DNA from: Chitinophagaceae bacterium PMP191F
GTDB lineage: Bacteria > Bacteroidota > Bacteroidia > Chitinophagales > Chitinophagaceae
DNA: 64,000 nucleotides
Assembly (NCBI GenBank): GCA_001302245.1
Contig: LGYU01000025.1
Location: 1-64,000 of the forward strand
Reading direction: 5' to 3'
How positions within the stretch are numbered: the first letter of the stretch is position 1; each line of letters opens with the position of its first letter. The notes under the pieces were generated by a model. It saw nothing but the letters and a program-made list of their open reading frames with translations, searched no databases and had not been told where the DNA came from. The position numbers and the translations under genes were made by a program. Below, piece by piece: positions 7,876 through 17,700 of the stretch.

Positions 7876-8865
7876 TTAGCGGCAGCTTCTAATTTTACCG
7901 TTCAATCTTTTTGTTATTTCATTCTTTTCGTGCTCCGATAAATCTTTATCTTGTGGTATACTCTTTAATGCTTCCTGAAAAATGGTCTTCGCTTCTGGAA
8001 TACGCTTTAAATGGTATAATGCATCTGCTTTGATTTCAAGATGACCCCAGAATGCGGGGAAGGATTTCAGCCTTATTTCTTGCTCATCCAAAATATTCCC
8101 CCATTCCCATTCATCGTATATAAAGTTAAACCCTAATCCGAACCCTACACCTGGCGTAGCATTATGACTAAACCCCTTTAAGTCGGTAAACATCAGTCGC
8201 GTGCCTTTCGATTTACTTAATAAATTTTTCGCCTTAAATACATAATCCCGTAAAGAGATCTCATCCCACCTTTTGTCGCCGACTGCTAAATAAAAATTCC
8301 CTGAAACAGTATTTATCTTTTCATTCATCAATACAAGAACATCCTCTTTGTTAGGCCAGTAAGCAGGACTGACGGCAATACAGGAATTAAAGACGGCATT
8401 ATATTTAAGAAAGGCATAAGTAGCAAAGTAAGCTCCAAACGAGTGGCCTGCAATGGTCAATCGTTTAGAGATATTATAATTTTTTTCAAGTAAAGGAATA
8501 ACTTCCTCGGTGATAAATCTAAGTAGTTTATCTTTTTCAACAAGTTCTTTATTTCTGTCCTCCTGGATGATCCCTACTAAATAACTATTAGGTATTTCCT
8601 TATAGGCCATTAAATTATTGGCGGACTGTAATATTATCCCGTTGATGTTTCTGTCATCTGCATCAAGATACAAGATGCTGTTGTTTTCCTCACTGCCGCT
8701 TTGGGTCTTAAGCGGTTTCGTGACAATTATTTTCCGTTCAGATTGATAGATTTTTGAGGTAATAGCTATTGTGTCAGATTTAATGAACTGAGAATAAGTT
8801 TGGGCTAAACAAAAATTGGAAAACATAACCACAGCAGAACAAATTATTAAAAGCTGCTTTTTCAT
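7876..8865 (-). CDS. Secreted alpha/beta hydrolase, Fes/esterase-like
   Basis: 329-residue exported hydrolase of the alpha/beta fold, similar in layout to the putative esterase group (PF00756 type). The start at 8865 (MKKQLLIICSAVVMF) gives a clean signal peptide ending at FCLAQ; the longer frame to 8901 would mask it. The nucleophile elbow is AGHSFGAY with S142, preceded by LLRFITEEVIPLLEKNY, the usual helix before the elbow. The C-terminal 80 residues look like a short TPR-type tail (LYHLKRIPEAKTIFQEAL). Related proteins hydrolyse esters such as siderophore or xylan acyl groups; the substrate here is unknown. The gene is visibly richer in A/T codons than its neighbours, which may mean it was acquired. 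Confidence 0.82.
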   Translation of the reverse strand: MKKQLLIICSAVVMFSNFCLAQTYSQFIKSDTIAITSKIYQSERKIIVTKPLKTQSGSEENNSILYLDADDRNINGIILQSANNLMAYKEIPNSYLVGIIQEDRNKELVEKDKLLRFITEEVIPLLEKNYNISKRLTIAGHSFGAYFATYAFLKYNAVFNSCIAVSPAYWPNKEDVLVLMNEKINTVSGNFYLAVGDKRWDEISLRDYVFKAKNLLSKSKGTRLMFTDLKGFSHNATPGVGFGLGFNFIYDEWEWGNILDEQEIRLKSFPAFWGHLEIKADALYHLKRIPEAKTIFQEALKSIPQDKDLSEHEKNEITKRLNGKIRSCR

Positions 8866-9164
8866 GGACGATCTCTTTTTTACAAATGAAGAGCAATTCA
8901 ACTATAAAAGATTGTATAATCCGGACAATTGCTCAGGCAGTCATCTTGAAGATCAATCGGTTCTCGACAAGTTGGCCGACCTCGTCAAAAAGAATCATTC
9001 GATAAGTATTCGGCGGATCCACATACGAAAGCGATTTAGCGGATTATCATTTTGTCCTATAATTAATATTATGTTAAGTAAAAGAAGCGAAAATCTCCCC
9101 TTTTCAACACAACGCTGTAAATTGGTATTATCCTTGCTAATACATTGTAAAAGAATGCAATTCT

Positions 9165-9311
9165 ATGACAAGTGAATTTCCGATATGGTTAGTTGTACTG
9201 TTCGGGGTGTTATTTGCAGGCGGTTTTGCAGCTATTTTTTTCGCCATTGTATTAGGCAGCAAGGATAAACGTTCGCGGATGCTCAATCAACACGATAACT
9301 CATCGTTGTAA
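9165..9311 (+). CDS. Small single-span membrane protein (48 residues)
   Basis: A short open frame: ATG at 9165, TAA at 9309-9311. The protein begins MTSEFPIW, has one hydrophobic span at about residues 7-30 rich in small residues (LFGVLFAGGFAAIFF), then a basic cytoplasmic-type tail (GSKDKRSRML). The glycine-rich span and charged tail make it look like a genuine small membrane protein. It is followed at 9381-9417 by a strong terminator hairpin. No family known to me. A longer frame just upstream on the same strand (8865-9175) overlaps its start but has no recognisable features. Confidence 0.45.
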   Translation: MTSEFPIWLVVLFGVLFAGGFAAIFFAIVLGSKDKRSRMLNQHDNSSL

Positions 9312-9380
9312 AAACGGATTTTTATACACCAATGTCCTGATATAACCACTCTTAAGTGCACTTTCCTATAAAACCAGGCA

Positions 9381-9417
9381 AAAAAAAGCCCCACTGTTCA
9401 GGCGGGGCTTTTTTTTT
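9381..9417. terminator. Bidirectional intrinsic terminator
   Basis: A-tract, GCCCC at 9388-9392, an 11-base loop and GGGGC at 9404-9408 followed by T9. The symmetric A/T tails let it work on both strands: after the small membrane-protein gene on plus and after the TPR gene on minus. Confidence 0.8.
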
Positions 9418-9434
9418 ATTTTCCGGGGCCAGGA

Positions 9435-10814
9435 TTAGTGCTTCCTGTCCACATCATTGAATTTCACCGTATAAGCCTGTGACTTTTCCTGGATCTTTTT
9501 CAACTCAGCATCCAGTGTTTTGGCTTCCGCTACATTTTTTTTAGCTTCTGCCTGGTTTTTCTTTTGTTCTACCTGGCTGGTCTTTTCTTCATAAATGGTG
9601 ATCAGCAGATCCAGTGCATTTTTCAGGATCTCTTTGTCTTCCATTTTCAGTTTACCCTGTGCACTCAGCAACTGGTCTACTTTATCAAAATTGGGTATCG
9701 CCGCATCGAAATTGGTCATTACTTCCTTACGCAGATCTTCTTTTTTCTGTGCCTGTTCTGCGGTCAGTTTTGCACCTGCAGCCGGACGGATCGCTTTGAT
9801 CTGGTTGTTCAGGTCTACACCTTTATTATAATAGATCTGTCCCAGTACCATATAGCTGTTGGCATAGTCTGGTTTCATTTCTATACAACGTTTCAGCTTT
9901 TCCGTAGCTCTCTGGATCAGTTCTTCTGAATTGGCGGGTCTTTTGGCCAGGCTGGTATCGTAAGCTGCCTGGTATAGTTCCACACCATAGTTGAAATAAT
10001 ACAGGTGGTTATCAGGACTTTCTTTGATAGCCTGCTCATATTTTGCAAACAATTCTTCTTTGGTACCTTTTTCACGGGCAGTTTCAATATCAAAACCAGT
10101 CCAGAATGTATCCTGGGGGTACAGCTCTCTTCCCAGTCCTGTGTACTTCTGTGAAGTGGCCACATCACCTTTCTGACGATAATAATCGGCCAGCCATTTG
10201 TAGATCTCTACAAATCCTTCGCCTTTTGCTTTAGCGTCTGCTATTTTACCATAGTAAATGGCTGCGTCATCGCGTTTTTTTGCTTTTTCTGCAGCAATAC
10301 CGGCATATAAAGTGGTGGTGGTGTCAAACTTGTTGGGGATGATATTTTTTTCAGCCATGTAATCATATACTACCAGGCAGTGTTTGAAGCCTTCCAGGGC
10401 ATCGTTGAAGTTGCCGGCATTATAATAGGAAGCTGCTTCTTTTGAGTAATTGGTATAGATATCGATCAATGGCTGGTTACCTTCCAGGGTCATCAGCAGG
10501 TTTCTTTTGGCTGCATCTTTTTCTTTGCTTTCCAGTTCCATGTACTTTTTGAATGATTCAAATGCAGTGTTGCGTGCATCCGGTACAGTGGTTTTCAGGT
10601 TGGCATCGTTGGATATAGCCAGGTAAATTTTGCCTTTGTAAAACCATGGCTCACCTGCAGCCTGGTTTTTGTCAATATTCAGGTAGTTGTCGATCTCTGT
10701 TTTTGCGTCGGCCAGTTTATTATTTTTCAACAGGTCCTTTGCTTTGTCCAGCTTCTGGGCAAACAAACCAAAGCCTGTTGCTGCAAGCAAAAAAGTGAGC
10801 AATAGTTGTTTCAT
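9435..10814 (-). CDS. Secreted TPR-repeat protein
   Basis: 459 residues from the ATG at 10814 (MKQLLLTFLLAATGFGLFAQ), which gives a standard signal peptide; a methionine three codons earlier is possible. The rest is mostly helical with recognisable tetratricopeptide units, for example SYYNAGNFNDALEGFKHCL, and later EKLKRCIEMKPDYANSYMVL followed by GQIYYNKGVDL. The C-terminus is a long charged coiled-coil-like segment rich in K, E, Q and A. It probably acts as a periplasmic scaffold. It lies 35 bases downstream of gyrA on the same strand, so read-through is possible, though the functions look unrelated. Confidence 0.82.
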   Translation of the reverse strand: MKQLLLTFLLAATGFGLFAQKLDKAKDLLKNNKLADAKTEIDNYLNIDKNQAAGEPWFYKGKIYLAISNDANLKTTVPDARNTAFESFKKYMELESKEKDAAKRNLLMTLEGNQPLIDIYTNYSKEAASYYNAGNFNDALEGFKHCLVVYDYMAEKNIIPNKFDTTTTLYAGIAAEKAKKRDDAAIYYGKIADAKAKGEGFVEIYKWLADYYRQKGDVATSQKYTGLGRELYPQDTFWTGFDIETAREKGTKEELFAKYEQAIKESPDNHLYYFNYGVELYQAAYDTSLAKRPANSEELIQRATEKLKRCIEMKPDYANSYMVLGQIYYNKGVDLNNQIKAIRPAAGAKLTAEQAQKKEDLRKEVMTNFDAAIPNFDKVDQLLSAQGKLKMEDKEILKNALDLLITIYEEKTSQVEQKKNQAEAKKNVAEAKTLDAELKKIQEKSQAYTVKFNDVDRKH

Positions 10815-10849
10815 TTGTAGCATATTTATTTTAAATGAAAAGGTTGGGT

Positions 10850-13474
10850 TTACTGATTCTCTGTGTTTTCTTCAGACGGGTTTTCATCTGTACCGGTTGC
10901 CTCACCATTTTCGTTTGCTGAATTTTCATCGGCGGCAGTGGCTGTTTCAGCAATGGTTTCTGCACCTTCTGCTGCTACCACTTCTTCAGTTTCCTCTACG
11001 CTTTCGTCCAGTTGGGTAATGGCGGCAATTTCATCTCCTTCATCCAGGCGGATCAGTTTTACACCCTGTGTGGCGCGTCCCTGCTCGCTTACGCTCTGCA
11101 CCGGCATACGGATGGTGATGCCACTTTTACAGGTGATCATCAGGTCTTCCTGCTCTGTTACAGACAGAATACCTACCAGTGAGCCTGTTTTATCGGTTAC
11201 GCTGATGGTTTTTACACCTTTACCACCACGGTTGGTGATGCGGTATTCTTCCACCAAAGTACGTTTTCCGTATCCTTTTTCACTTACCACCAGTACCGTT
11301 TTCGATTTGTCATCCTTATTGACACATATCATGCCAATGACTTCATCCTGGGCATCATCTACTTCAATACCTGCTACACCAATGGCTCCCCGGCCGGTTG
11401 CACGTACCTTTTCTTCGGGGAAGCGGATGGCGCGGCCGCTTTTCACTGCCAGCATAATTTCGCTGTTACCGTCTGTCAGTCTTGCTTCCAGCAGTTCATC
11501 ACCTTCTACAATGGTAATGGCGTTTACACCGGTCTGACGCGGACGGCTGAAATCTTCCAGCGCGGTCTTTTTGATAATACCTTTCTTGGTACAGAGTACA
11601 ATATTATGTTTGTCAATAAACTCTTTGTCTTCCAGGTCCTGTACATCTATAATAGCACGTACCTTATCATCGGGCGGTAACTGGATCACGTTCTGGATAG
11701 CACGTCCCTTACCGGTTTTGTCTCCTTCAGGTATCTGGTATACGTTCAGCCAGTAGCAACGGCCTTTTTCTGTAAAGAACAACATGGTGTGGTGTGTGGA
11801 AGCCACAAACAGGTGTTCTATATAATCTTCATCGCGTGTACGGCCGCCTATGGCGCCACGTCCGCCGCGGCGTTGTGCGCGGTATTCGCTGGCCGAAGTA
11901 CGTTTGATATAACCCAGGTGTGATATGGTGATCACCACATCTTCTTCCTTGATCAGGTCTTTGATACGTACTTCATCATCCAGGTAAGTGATCTCTGTTC
12001 TGCGGCCGTCACCAAATTTATCTTTTATTTCCAGTAACTCCTTTTTGATCACATCGTAGCGCATGCCTTCGTTGGCCAGCAACTCTTTCAGGTGACCGAT
12101 CAATTTCATCAACTCGTCGTATTCGTGTTTGATCTTGTCGCGCTCCATGCCTGTCAAACGCTGTAAACGCAGTTCCAGGATGGCCTTGGCCTGTATTTCA
12201 TCCAGTCCCCAACCGGCATTCACCAGGTTGTCTTTGGCTATTTCAGGTGTTGTAGAGGCACGGATCAATGCAATTACCTCGTCCAGGTGATCCAGGGCGA
12301 TCATGTAACCACGCAGGATATGCGCTTTTTTCTCTGCTTCATTCAGTTCAAACCTGGTACGGCGTACCACCACTTCATGGCGGAACTCTACAAACTCGCT
12401 GATCAGTTCACGCAGGCTCAGCGTTCTGGGACGTCCTTTTACCAGCGCCACGTTGTTGATACCGTATGAGGTTTGCAGCTCGGTGTATTTGTACAACTGG
12501 TTTACGATCACATTGGCAATGGCATCTCTTTTCAGATCTACCACAATGCGCGTACCTTCTTTGTTGGATTCGTTGTTAACGTGGGCAATGCCTTCGATCA
12601 CCTTTTCATTTACCAGCTCACCAATACGGTTGGTCAGCGCATCGCGGTTTACCTGGTAAGGAACTTCAGTAATGATGATCTGTTCGCGGCCACTGGGTTT
12701 GGTATCGATCTGCACTTTACCACGTACCACCACTCTGCCACGACCGGTCAGGAAACCGGCTTTTACACCTTCCATACCATAGATAATACCGCCTGTGGGG
12801 AAGTCTGGTGCTTTTACATGGTGCATCAATTCTTCTATCGTAATGTCGCGGTTCTCCACATACGCTATACAACCGTCAATCACTTCGCTGAGGTTGTGCG
12901 GCATCATGTTGGTAGCCATACCTACAGCAATACCGCTGGCACCGTTCAGCAACAGTTGTGGTAACCGTGTTGGCAATATGGTCGGTTCTTTTTCAGAATC
13001 GTCAAAGTTCAACTGGAAGTCTACGGTGTCTTTGTCAATATCATCCAGCATGTGTTCTGCCAGTCTTTCCAGGCGGCACTCTGTATAACGCATGGCCGCC
13101 GGGCCGTCACCATCCTGGTTACCAAAGTTACCCTGGCCATCTACCATGGTGTAACGCATGCTCCACTCCTGTGCCATACGCACCATCGCGTCGTACACCG
13201 ATGAGTCACCATGCGGGTGATATTTACCCAATACTTCACCTACCAGACGCGCAGACTTTTTATAGGGCTTGTTGTAATTCATCCCCAGTTCATTCAGCGC
13301 ATACAAAATGCGGCGATGAACCGGTTTTAAACCATCACGTACGTCGGGCAGGGCGCGGCCTACAATTACAGACATTGAATAGTCTATGTAAGCCGTCTTC
13401 ATCTGTTCCTCAATGTTCACCGGAACGATGCGACTGTCATCATTCGTTTCCTGTGGTGTGAAATTTTCTTCCAT
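10850..13474 (-). CDS. gyrA: DNA gyrase subunit A
   Basis: 874-residue GyrA, the breakage-reunion subunit that with GyrB introduces negative supercoils. The catalytic tyrosine is Y130 in AAMRYTE. The quinolone-determining region reads [13 protein letters not shown]91 and D95 correspond to E. coli S83 and D87, so the two main resistance positions carry susceptible-type residues. The GyrA-box is QRRGGRG, in the C-terminal beta-pinwheel, whose blades follow to about residue 815. An acidic, low-complexity tail of some 50 residues ends the protein, typical of Bacteroidota GyrA. A TAGATTTG -7-type element lies upstream on the coding strand. Confidence 0.97.
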   Translation of the reverse strand: MEENFTPQETNDDSRIVPVNIEEQMKTAYIDYSMSVIVGRALPDVRDGLKPVHRRILYALNELGMNYNKPYKKSARLVGEVLGKYHPHGDSSVYDAMVRMAQEWSMRYTMVDGQGNFGNQDGDGPAAMRYTECRLERLAEHMLDDIDKDTVDFQLNFDDSEKEPTILPTRLPQLLLNGASGIAVGMATNMMPHNLSEVIDGCIAYVENRDITIEELMHHVKAPDFPTGGIIYGMEGVKAGFLTGRGRVVVRGKVQIDTKPSGREQIIITEVPYQVNRDALTNRIGELVNEKVIEGIAHVNNESNKEGTRIVVDLKRDAIANVIVNQLYKYTELQTSYGINNVALVKGRPRTLSLRELISEFVEFRHEVVVRRTRFELNEAEKKAHILRGYMIALDHLDEVIALIRASTTPEIAKDNLVNAGWGLDEIQAKAILELRLQRLTGMERDKIKHEYDELMKLIGHLKELLANEGMRYDVIKKELLEIKDKFGDGRRTEITYLDDEVRIKDLIKEEDVVITISHLGYIKRTSASEYRAQRRGGRGAIGGRTRDEDYIEHLFVASTHHTMLFFTEKGRCYWLNVYQIPEGDKTGKGRAIQNVIQLPPDDKVRAIIDVQDLEDKEFIDKHNIVLCTKKGIIKKTALEDFSRPRQTGVNAITIVEGDELLEARLTDGNSEIMLAVKSGRAIRFPEEKVRATGRGAIGVAGIEVDDAQDEVIGMICVNKDDKSKTVLVVSEKGYGKRTLVEEYRITNRGGKGVKTISVTDKTGSLVGILSVTEQEDLMITCKSGITIRMPVQSVSEQGRATQGVKLIRLDEGDEIAAITQLDESVEETEEVVAAEGAETIAETATAADENSANENGEATGTDENPSEENTENQ

Positions 13475-13539
13475 ACTTGTGTTATAGTAATGATTTACAT
13501 CCGGTTGGTATACTGCAAAACGGCAGTACCGGAGGGTTG

Positions 13540-13547
13540 CAAATCTA
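13540..13547 (-). promoter_or_regulatory. Probable -7 element of gyrA
   Basis: On the minus strand the sequence reads TAGATTTG, a full match to the Bacteroidota -7 consensus TAnnTTTG, 66 bases upstream of the gyrA start. No clear TTG lies at the expected spacing, so only the -7 box is called. Confidence 0.4.
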
Positions 13548-13725
13548 CCCTATTAACACGTAAAACCAGCTAAAAACGGGGCTTTTTTGGGGTGTATTTT
13601 TCCACGATTGTGAATTGAATGCCTATCTGTTACAGGCTTTATTGACATATATGCCTCATTGGCCTGTACCGTGCTGCCGTAATAGTGTGAAAGATGGTGG
13701 TAAACAGGGGCAAAAGTCTGTTACA

Positions 13726-14904
13726 TCAGCATTCCAGCGTTACGCTGATGGTAGTGCCCTTGCCTTCTGCACTTTCTACACGGATGGCGCCGTTGAGAGC
13801 TTCTGTGAATTCCTGCACCAGCGATAATCCCAACCCGCTGCCGGCCTCATTGCGGGTGCCTTTGCGGGTTTGTCTGGCAGCATCGGTAAACAGGGTTTCA
13901 CTGATCTGGTGTGGCATGCCAATACCGGTATCCTGAACTGATACCTGCAATACATTATCCTGGCGTTCAGCACGCACAGTAATGGTACCCTTGTCTGTGA
14001 ATTTTAATGCATTGCTGATAAGGTTGCGCAGTATAAAGCGGATAATATGCGGATTGATGGTAAGGCGTATGTCACCGGTTTCGTTCACCAGTTGATTTTC
14101 TTTAACTGCTGCCAGCGCAGCCAGTTCTCCAAACACTATCTGCACCTGGTCGGTCAGTGAGATCTGTTCTACGTTAAAAACCAGTTCCTGTAAATGGATC
14201 TTGCCCCATTCTACCAGGTTTTCCAGCAGGTTCAGTGTACTGTTTAGCTGGCCGTTGGCCATGGTGATAAAACCGGTAAACTGTTCGCGGTTGATCGTGT
14301 TGTTCTGGTACAGATGGAAAAGACTGCTTAAAGATGCCAGCGGGCTGCGCACATCATGCGCCATTACAGAAATGATGCGTTTCTGTGCCTGTGAAATGCG
14401 TTCCAGCTCATGGTTCTTTAACCGTAGTTCAAACTGGCGCATTACCTGTTTTCCCAATATACGCAGGGCATCCTGCTGATCGGGTGCCAGATTGCGCGGA
14501 ATGCGGTCTATTACACACAGCGAACCCAGTTTGTAACCTGCCTGCGATACCAGGGGAACGCCTGCATAAAAACGGATCTCCGGGTTGCCCAGCACATAGG
14601 GATTGTCAAAAAAACGTTCATCGCGTGTGGCATCCGGTATAATGAACACATCGTTTTCGAGAATGGTATGACTGCAGAAAGATGCATCACGATCGGTTTC
14701 AATAGCATCAATACCGTTCCTGGCTTTGAGCCATTGTCTGTTGGAATCTATCAGCGAGATCAGTGAAATGGGTGCAGAACAGATACGAGAAGCCAGTAAT
14801 ATGAGATCATTGAATTCATCTTCTTCCGGCGTATCCAGGATCTGGTGCCGGCGAAGATCTGCAAGACGTTCGGCTTCATCAACAGGAATGGGAGCGATTA
14901 TCAT
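13726..14904 (-). CDS. Soluble GAF-domain sensor histidine kinase
   Basis: 392-residue kinase from the ATG at 14904 (MIIAPIPVDEAERL); the frame extends to 14994, but the extra residues look non-coding. A GAF domain occupies about 25-160 (LASRICSAPISLISLID, SFCSHTIL, FYAGVPLVSQAGYKLGSLCVID). A HisKA region follows with the phospho-acceptor H183 in MAHDVRSPLAS, then a HATPase_c domain with N-box NLISNALKFT, G1 DTGIGM and G2 GSGLGLSL. There are no membrane spans and no receiver domain, so it senses something in the cytoplasm; the partner regulator is not in the window. The arrangement matches the common Bacteroidota GAF-HK proteins that open with the ERL.LRR.ILDTPEE motif. Confidence 0.9.
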   Translation of the reverse strand: MIIAPIPVDEAERLADLRRHQILDTPEEDEFNDLILLASRICSAPISLISLIDSNRQWLKARNGIDAIETDRDASFCSHTILENDVFIIPDATRDERFFDNPYVLGNPEIRFYAGVPLVSQAGYKLGSLCVIDRIPRNLAPDQQDALRILGKQVMRQFELRLKNHELERISQAQKRIISVMAHDVRSPLASLSSLFHLYQNNTINREQFTGFITMANGQLNSTLNLLENLVEWGKIHLQELVFNVEQISLTDQVQIVFGELAALAAVKENQLVNETGDIRLTINPHIIRFILRNLISNALKFTDKGTITVRAERQDNVLQVSVQDTGIGMPHQISETLFTDAARQTRKGTRNEAGSGLGLSLVQEFTEALNGAIRVESAEGKGTTISVTLEC

Positions 14905-15432
14905 AACAACATGGATTAGTACAATACAACACCGTTTGATTGGTACAGGCTCTGTGCCGTTCAGAAAGATTGGGACACCAGCCGCCGGGGACAAATGAAA
15001 GAATGTACAGTTTTGCAGGGGCCGGATATTTCCATTGGGCTGAACGAAAACCGATACTGTGATACAATGAAACAGTTCAGGATGTTCAGCCGCTAAATTA
15101 TTGTTTTCTTACATGCAATGGCAGCTATTTATACAATCGCTACATGAAAATTATTATTATACCGTTACTACACAATAACAGCAGCACACTACGTGTTTAT
15201 AAGGACAGTTGCTGAAACCTGCATTTTAACGGCATTTTTATAAGTTTTTGGGGCCTGTTTTTGGTATAGTTATGTGCAAAAGTTAACTTGCAGTAAAGCA
15301 TACAGGCTGATTTGCCCTAACCTGTATTTGTAGTCTTTACCCCTGATTACTGCCGGTATGTACCCTGCAAAAAGCGTTAATGCTTTGCACTACTATCCTG
15401 CTTATGATGGTTTCCTTGTTTGAAATTTTTTT
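14905..15432. other. Divergent intergenic region, 528 bases
   Basis: Non-coding gap between the histidine kinase (minus) and the GYF-domain gene (plus). No credible small gene was seen on either strand. The only structured signal is the promoter candidate at 15260-15291; the region near 15130-15190 is AT-rich without a clear repeat. Confidence 0.6.
15260..15291 (+). promoter_or_regulatory. Promoter candidate for the GYF-domain gene
   Basis: TTTG at 15260-15263, exactly 20 bases, then TAACTTGC at 15284-15291. This matches the Bacteroidota spacing and, apart from the last two -7 positions, the consensus. It predicts a leader of about 135 bases for the gene starting at 15433. Confidence 0.5.
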
Positions 15433-16749
15433 ATGAGTACCTATCTTTTACTGCGCGATAATAAACAATCAGGGCCCTACTCTACAGAAGAGTTACTGGC
15501 GAAAGGCCTGAAAGCATACGACCTGGTGTGGCTGGAAGGAAAAAGTGCAGCCTGGAGATATCCCAGTGAACTGCCCGAACTGAAACCTTTTGCACCAACA
15601 GTGGAGGAACAGCCTTATGATCGTTTTTATAAAAAGCCTGTTGCAGAACAAGATGCTGCTGAGCCTGCTGCTGCACCTGTAAAAGAAAAAGAAACTGCAC
15701 GTACGGCTGCTGCTACCGGCAACGCTGCATCATCAGGTAAGGTATATGTAACCATGCCGGTAGCTGCCGGTAATGTGGCTGCCATGCGCAGACAATCTGT
15801 GGCTGTAGCCATGCCTGCCGGTGCTCAGAAAACATCTGCAGAACCCGTTGTTCCAAAAGATACTCCACGCAAAACAATTGCTGAACAACCTGTGCCAATG
15901 GCGGCTGCCATTACTGTTCAACCTGCCATACAGGATACGCCTGTTGCATCAATGTATGAGTATGCTGCAAGACCGGTCAATGCTATTGCAAGACCTGCTG
16001 CCGGTAAAAACAGGATGTTGCTGAATATTATAGCCGCTGTATGCCTGTTACTGGGTGGTGTGGTAATTGGCCTGGCCATCAGCAACAACCAGCACAAGGA
16101 ATATAAAAGCAACCTGGAGAAAATGGCGCAGGTCATTGCAGGACATGATAGCCGCAACAAACAGGTGTCAACCGCTCCCGTTCAACCAGCGGAAGCGCCG
16201 GAAGAAAGCCATACTGCAATTCCAGCAGAAAATAAGATAACCCCGACAACTGATTTAAAAACAGAACGTACGGTAAAAAATAAAACTGGCAAGACGCCTG
16301 TGTACACAGAAGCATTGCCGGTTACCGAAACCGCCACTACGTCTACACAAACCACTCCGAAAGAGGACGCTGCCCCTACTGCCACTACTGAAACAGAAAA
16401 AAATGTTTCACCATTGGATGAAAGCGCTGCGGCGGTTGTACGCCATCAGTTGCACAAGCAGGTATCTGTAGCTGCGGGTACTTATAAAACCGGTATACTG
16501 GGGGGTATTTCCAATCTGCACCTCACCGTTACGAACGGCAGCCACTATCCGCTGGATGAAGTAGCTGTAGAGGTCAAATACCTGGGACCTGAAAAAAGAG
16601 TAGTGAAAACCCAAACAGTGCTGTTTAATGATATTGCTGCCGGCGAACAGAAAACACAGGAAGCTCCCCGCTCCAACCGCGGCGTATCGATCGATTATGC
16701 TATCATCACTATTTACTCACGTGCATTGGGTTTAGCCAAAGGATTCTGA
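15433..16749 (+). CDS. GYF_2-domain membrane protein with Ala/Pro/Thr-rich linkers
   Basis: 438 residues. Residues 1-50 form a GYF_2-type domain (YLLLRDNKQSGPYSTEEL, VWLEGKSAAWRYPSEL), which in Bacteroidota often sits at the cytoplasmic end of membrane proteins. A long low-complexity linker rich in A, P, V and T (55-190) leads to one membrane span at about 195-217 (LLNIIAAVCLLLGGVVIGLAI). After a second T/E/P-rich linker (220-330) comes a C-terminal beta-rich domain (330-438) with LGGISNLHLTVTNGSHYPLDEVAVEVKYL kept in pieces, resembling a small immunoglobulin-like fold. The topology suggests a cytoplasmic sensor coupled to a periplasmic beta domain. Function unknown. Confidence 0.75.
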   Translation: MSTYLLLRDNKQSGPYSTEELLAKGLKAYDLVWLEGKSAAWRYPSELPELKPFAPTVEEQPYDRFYKKPVAEQDAAEPAAAPVKEKETARTAAATGNAASSGKVYVTMPVAAGNVAAMRRQSVAVAMPAGAQKTSAEPVVPKDTPRKTIAEQPVPMAAAITVQPAIQDTPVASMYEYAARPVNAIARPAAGKNRMLLNIIAAVCLLLGGVVIGLAISNNQHKEYKSNLEKMAQVIAGHDSRNKQVSTAPVQPAEAPEESHTAIPAENKITPTTDLKTERTVKNKTGKTPVYTEALPVTETATTSTQTTPKEDAAPTATTETEKNVSPLDESAAAVVRHQLHKQVSVAAGTYKTGILGGISNLHLTVTNGSHYPLDEVAVEVKYLGPEKRVVKTQTVLFNDIAAGEQKTQEAPRSNRGVSIDYAIITIYSRALGLAKGF

Positions 16750-17110
16750 GTTTTGTGTAATGTGTCTTTTTTACATTTGGTATAACTGAGGAAGTTTTAC
16801 CTCGTTTCGCATGCTTGCCAGTTTTATAATGGTTTAATTTATTCTTTCCCTGTAACAAAAGCGCAAAAAAATCCAATTTATTTTCATTAAGTTTTTTTAT
16901 TATCCGTAGTATTGGCATAATACTTGGAAACCTGTATTGTGCATTGCAGTTCAATGCATACTATCCAATCTGATTGCTGCCGAAAATTCATATCCTCCCC
17001 ATTCGCAATCCTTGTAAGAACCGTGTTATGTTTTTTGTCATTATCCGGCTGTTATAACAGCGGGTAGTGGTATATGAATTGTGTCGTTTACCATATCAAT
17101 AACCAGCATT
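16750..17110. other. Intergenic region with an operator-like palindrome
   Basis: 361 bases without a credible gene. It contains a 14-base perfect palindrome at 17048-17061 (GCTGTTA/TAACAGC), flanked by CC and GG in symmetric position, 50 bases upstream of the next start codon at 17111. The placement suits a repressor or activator site. Confidence 0.4.
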
Positions 17111-17443
17111 ATGAAAAAAAGCATGGCCACCTTTATTGCTGTAATAGCAATGGTAGCAACTTTACATGCCTTCCGCATATTCAACCAGTCTTCTATTTCC
17201 GGTCGCATTCTTCCTTTTAACGGCGCCAGCACCGTTTGGGCTATCAATGGTCATGATTCGGTTAAAACCGTTCCTTCTGCGGGCGAAGGCGTTTTTACAT
17301 TTACAGTAAAACCAGGCACCTGGAATATTGTGATAGTGGCATTGCCTCCTTACGAGAATACCACGTTGCAGACTACGGTAGAAGATGGAAAAAGTGCTTC
17401 ACTGGGCGATATTCGTTTAAAACCGCGCATGAACGGACGTTAA
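17111..17443 (+). CDS. Small secreted protein, carboxypeptidase-regulatory-like, copy 1
   Basis: 110 residues starting at MKKSMATFIAVIAM, which gives a signal peptide ending near LHAFR. The mature part has the beta-sandwich rhythm of carboxypeptidase regulatory-like or CnaB-like domains: SGRILPFNGASTVWAING, FTFTVKPGTWNIVIVALPPYEN, then VEDGKSASLGDIRLKP. It is a paralogue of the next gene: both carry H-A-R/F-R-K after the signal, a G-x-I-x-P strand, a PG-W/QY-turn strand, PPYEN versus APYKQ, and an ending LGDIRLKP versus IGAIQLQP. Probably a periplasmic or cell-surface protein of unknown role. Confidence 0.65.
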   Translation: MKKSMATFIAVIAMVATLHAFRIFNQSSISGRILPFNGASTVWAINGHDSVKTVPSAGEGVFTFTVKPGTWNIVIVALPPYENTTLQTTVEDGKSASLGDIRLKPRMNGR

Positions 17444-17500
17444 CCGTAATATAACATTCAAAAATATTTGTTGTGGAGGCCAACTATACAAATTAACCCT

Positions 17501-17508
17501 TATCTTTG
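17501..17508 (+). promoter_or_regulatory. Probable -7 element before the second small secreted gene
   Basis: TATCTTTG matches TAnnTTTG exactly, 192 bases before the start at 17701. A TTTG at 17467 is too far upstream (about 30 bases) to form the usual pair, so this is a partial match. Confidence 0.3.
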
Positions 17509-17700
17509 TGTTGCTTTTCAAACTCTTACTAAAAATCGACGGTCACCGCCTTATCCAAATCCTCCAGACCTCATACTCAATCTAATTAACGAATTGCTTG
17601 TTTCACTGAAATGGCATCTTTCTGATTGCTGCAAAACTATCCCCTATCTAAACTAAAATCCCTGCGTACATGCAGAATCGTTAAATTTAAAAATGAGGAT

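Noticed and set aside
8816-9175. Plus-strand frame of 119 residues over the esterase start
   Set aside because: It overlaps the 5' end of the esterase and the small membrane-protein start, and its composition (cysteine- and histidine-rich, no motif) resembles a shadow frame.
12473-12964. Long plus-strand frame inside gyrA (163 residues)
   Set aside because: Antisense shadow of a strongly conserved coding region; no recognisable motif.
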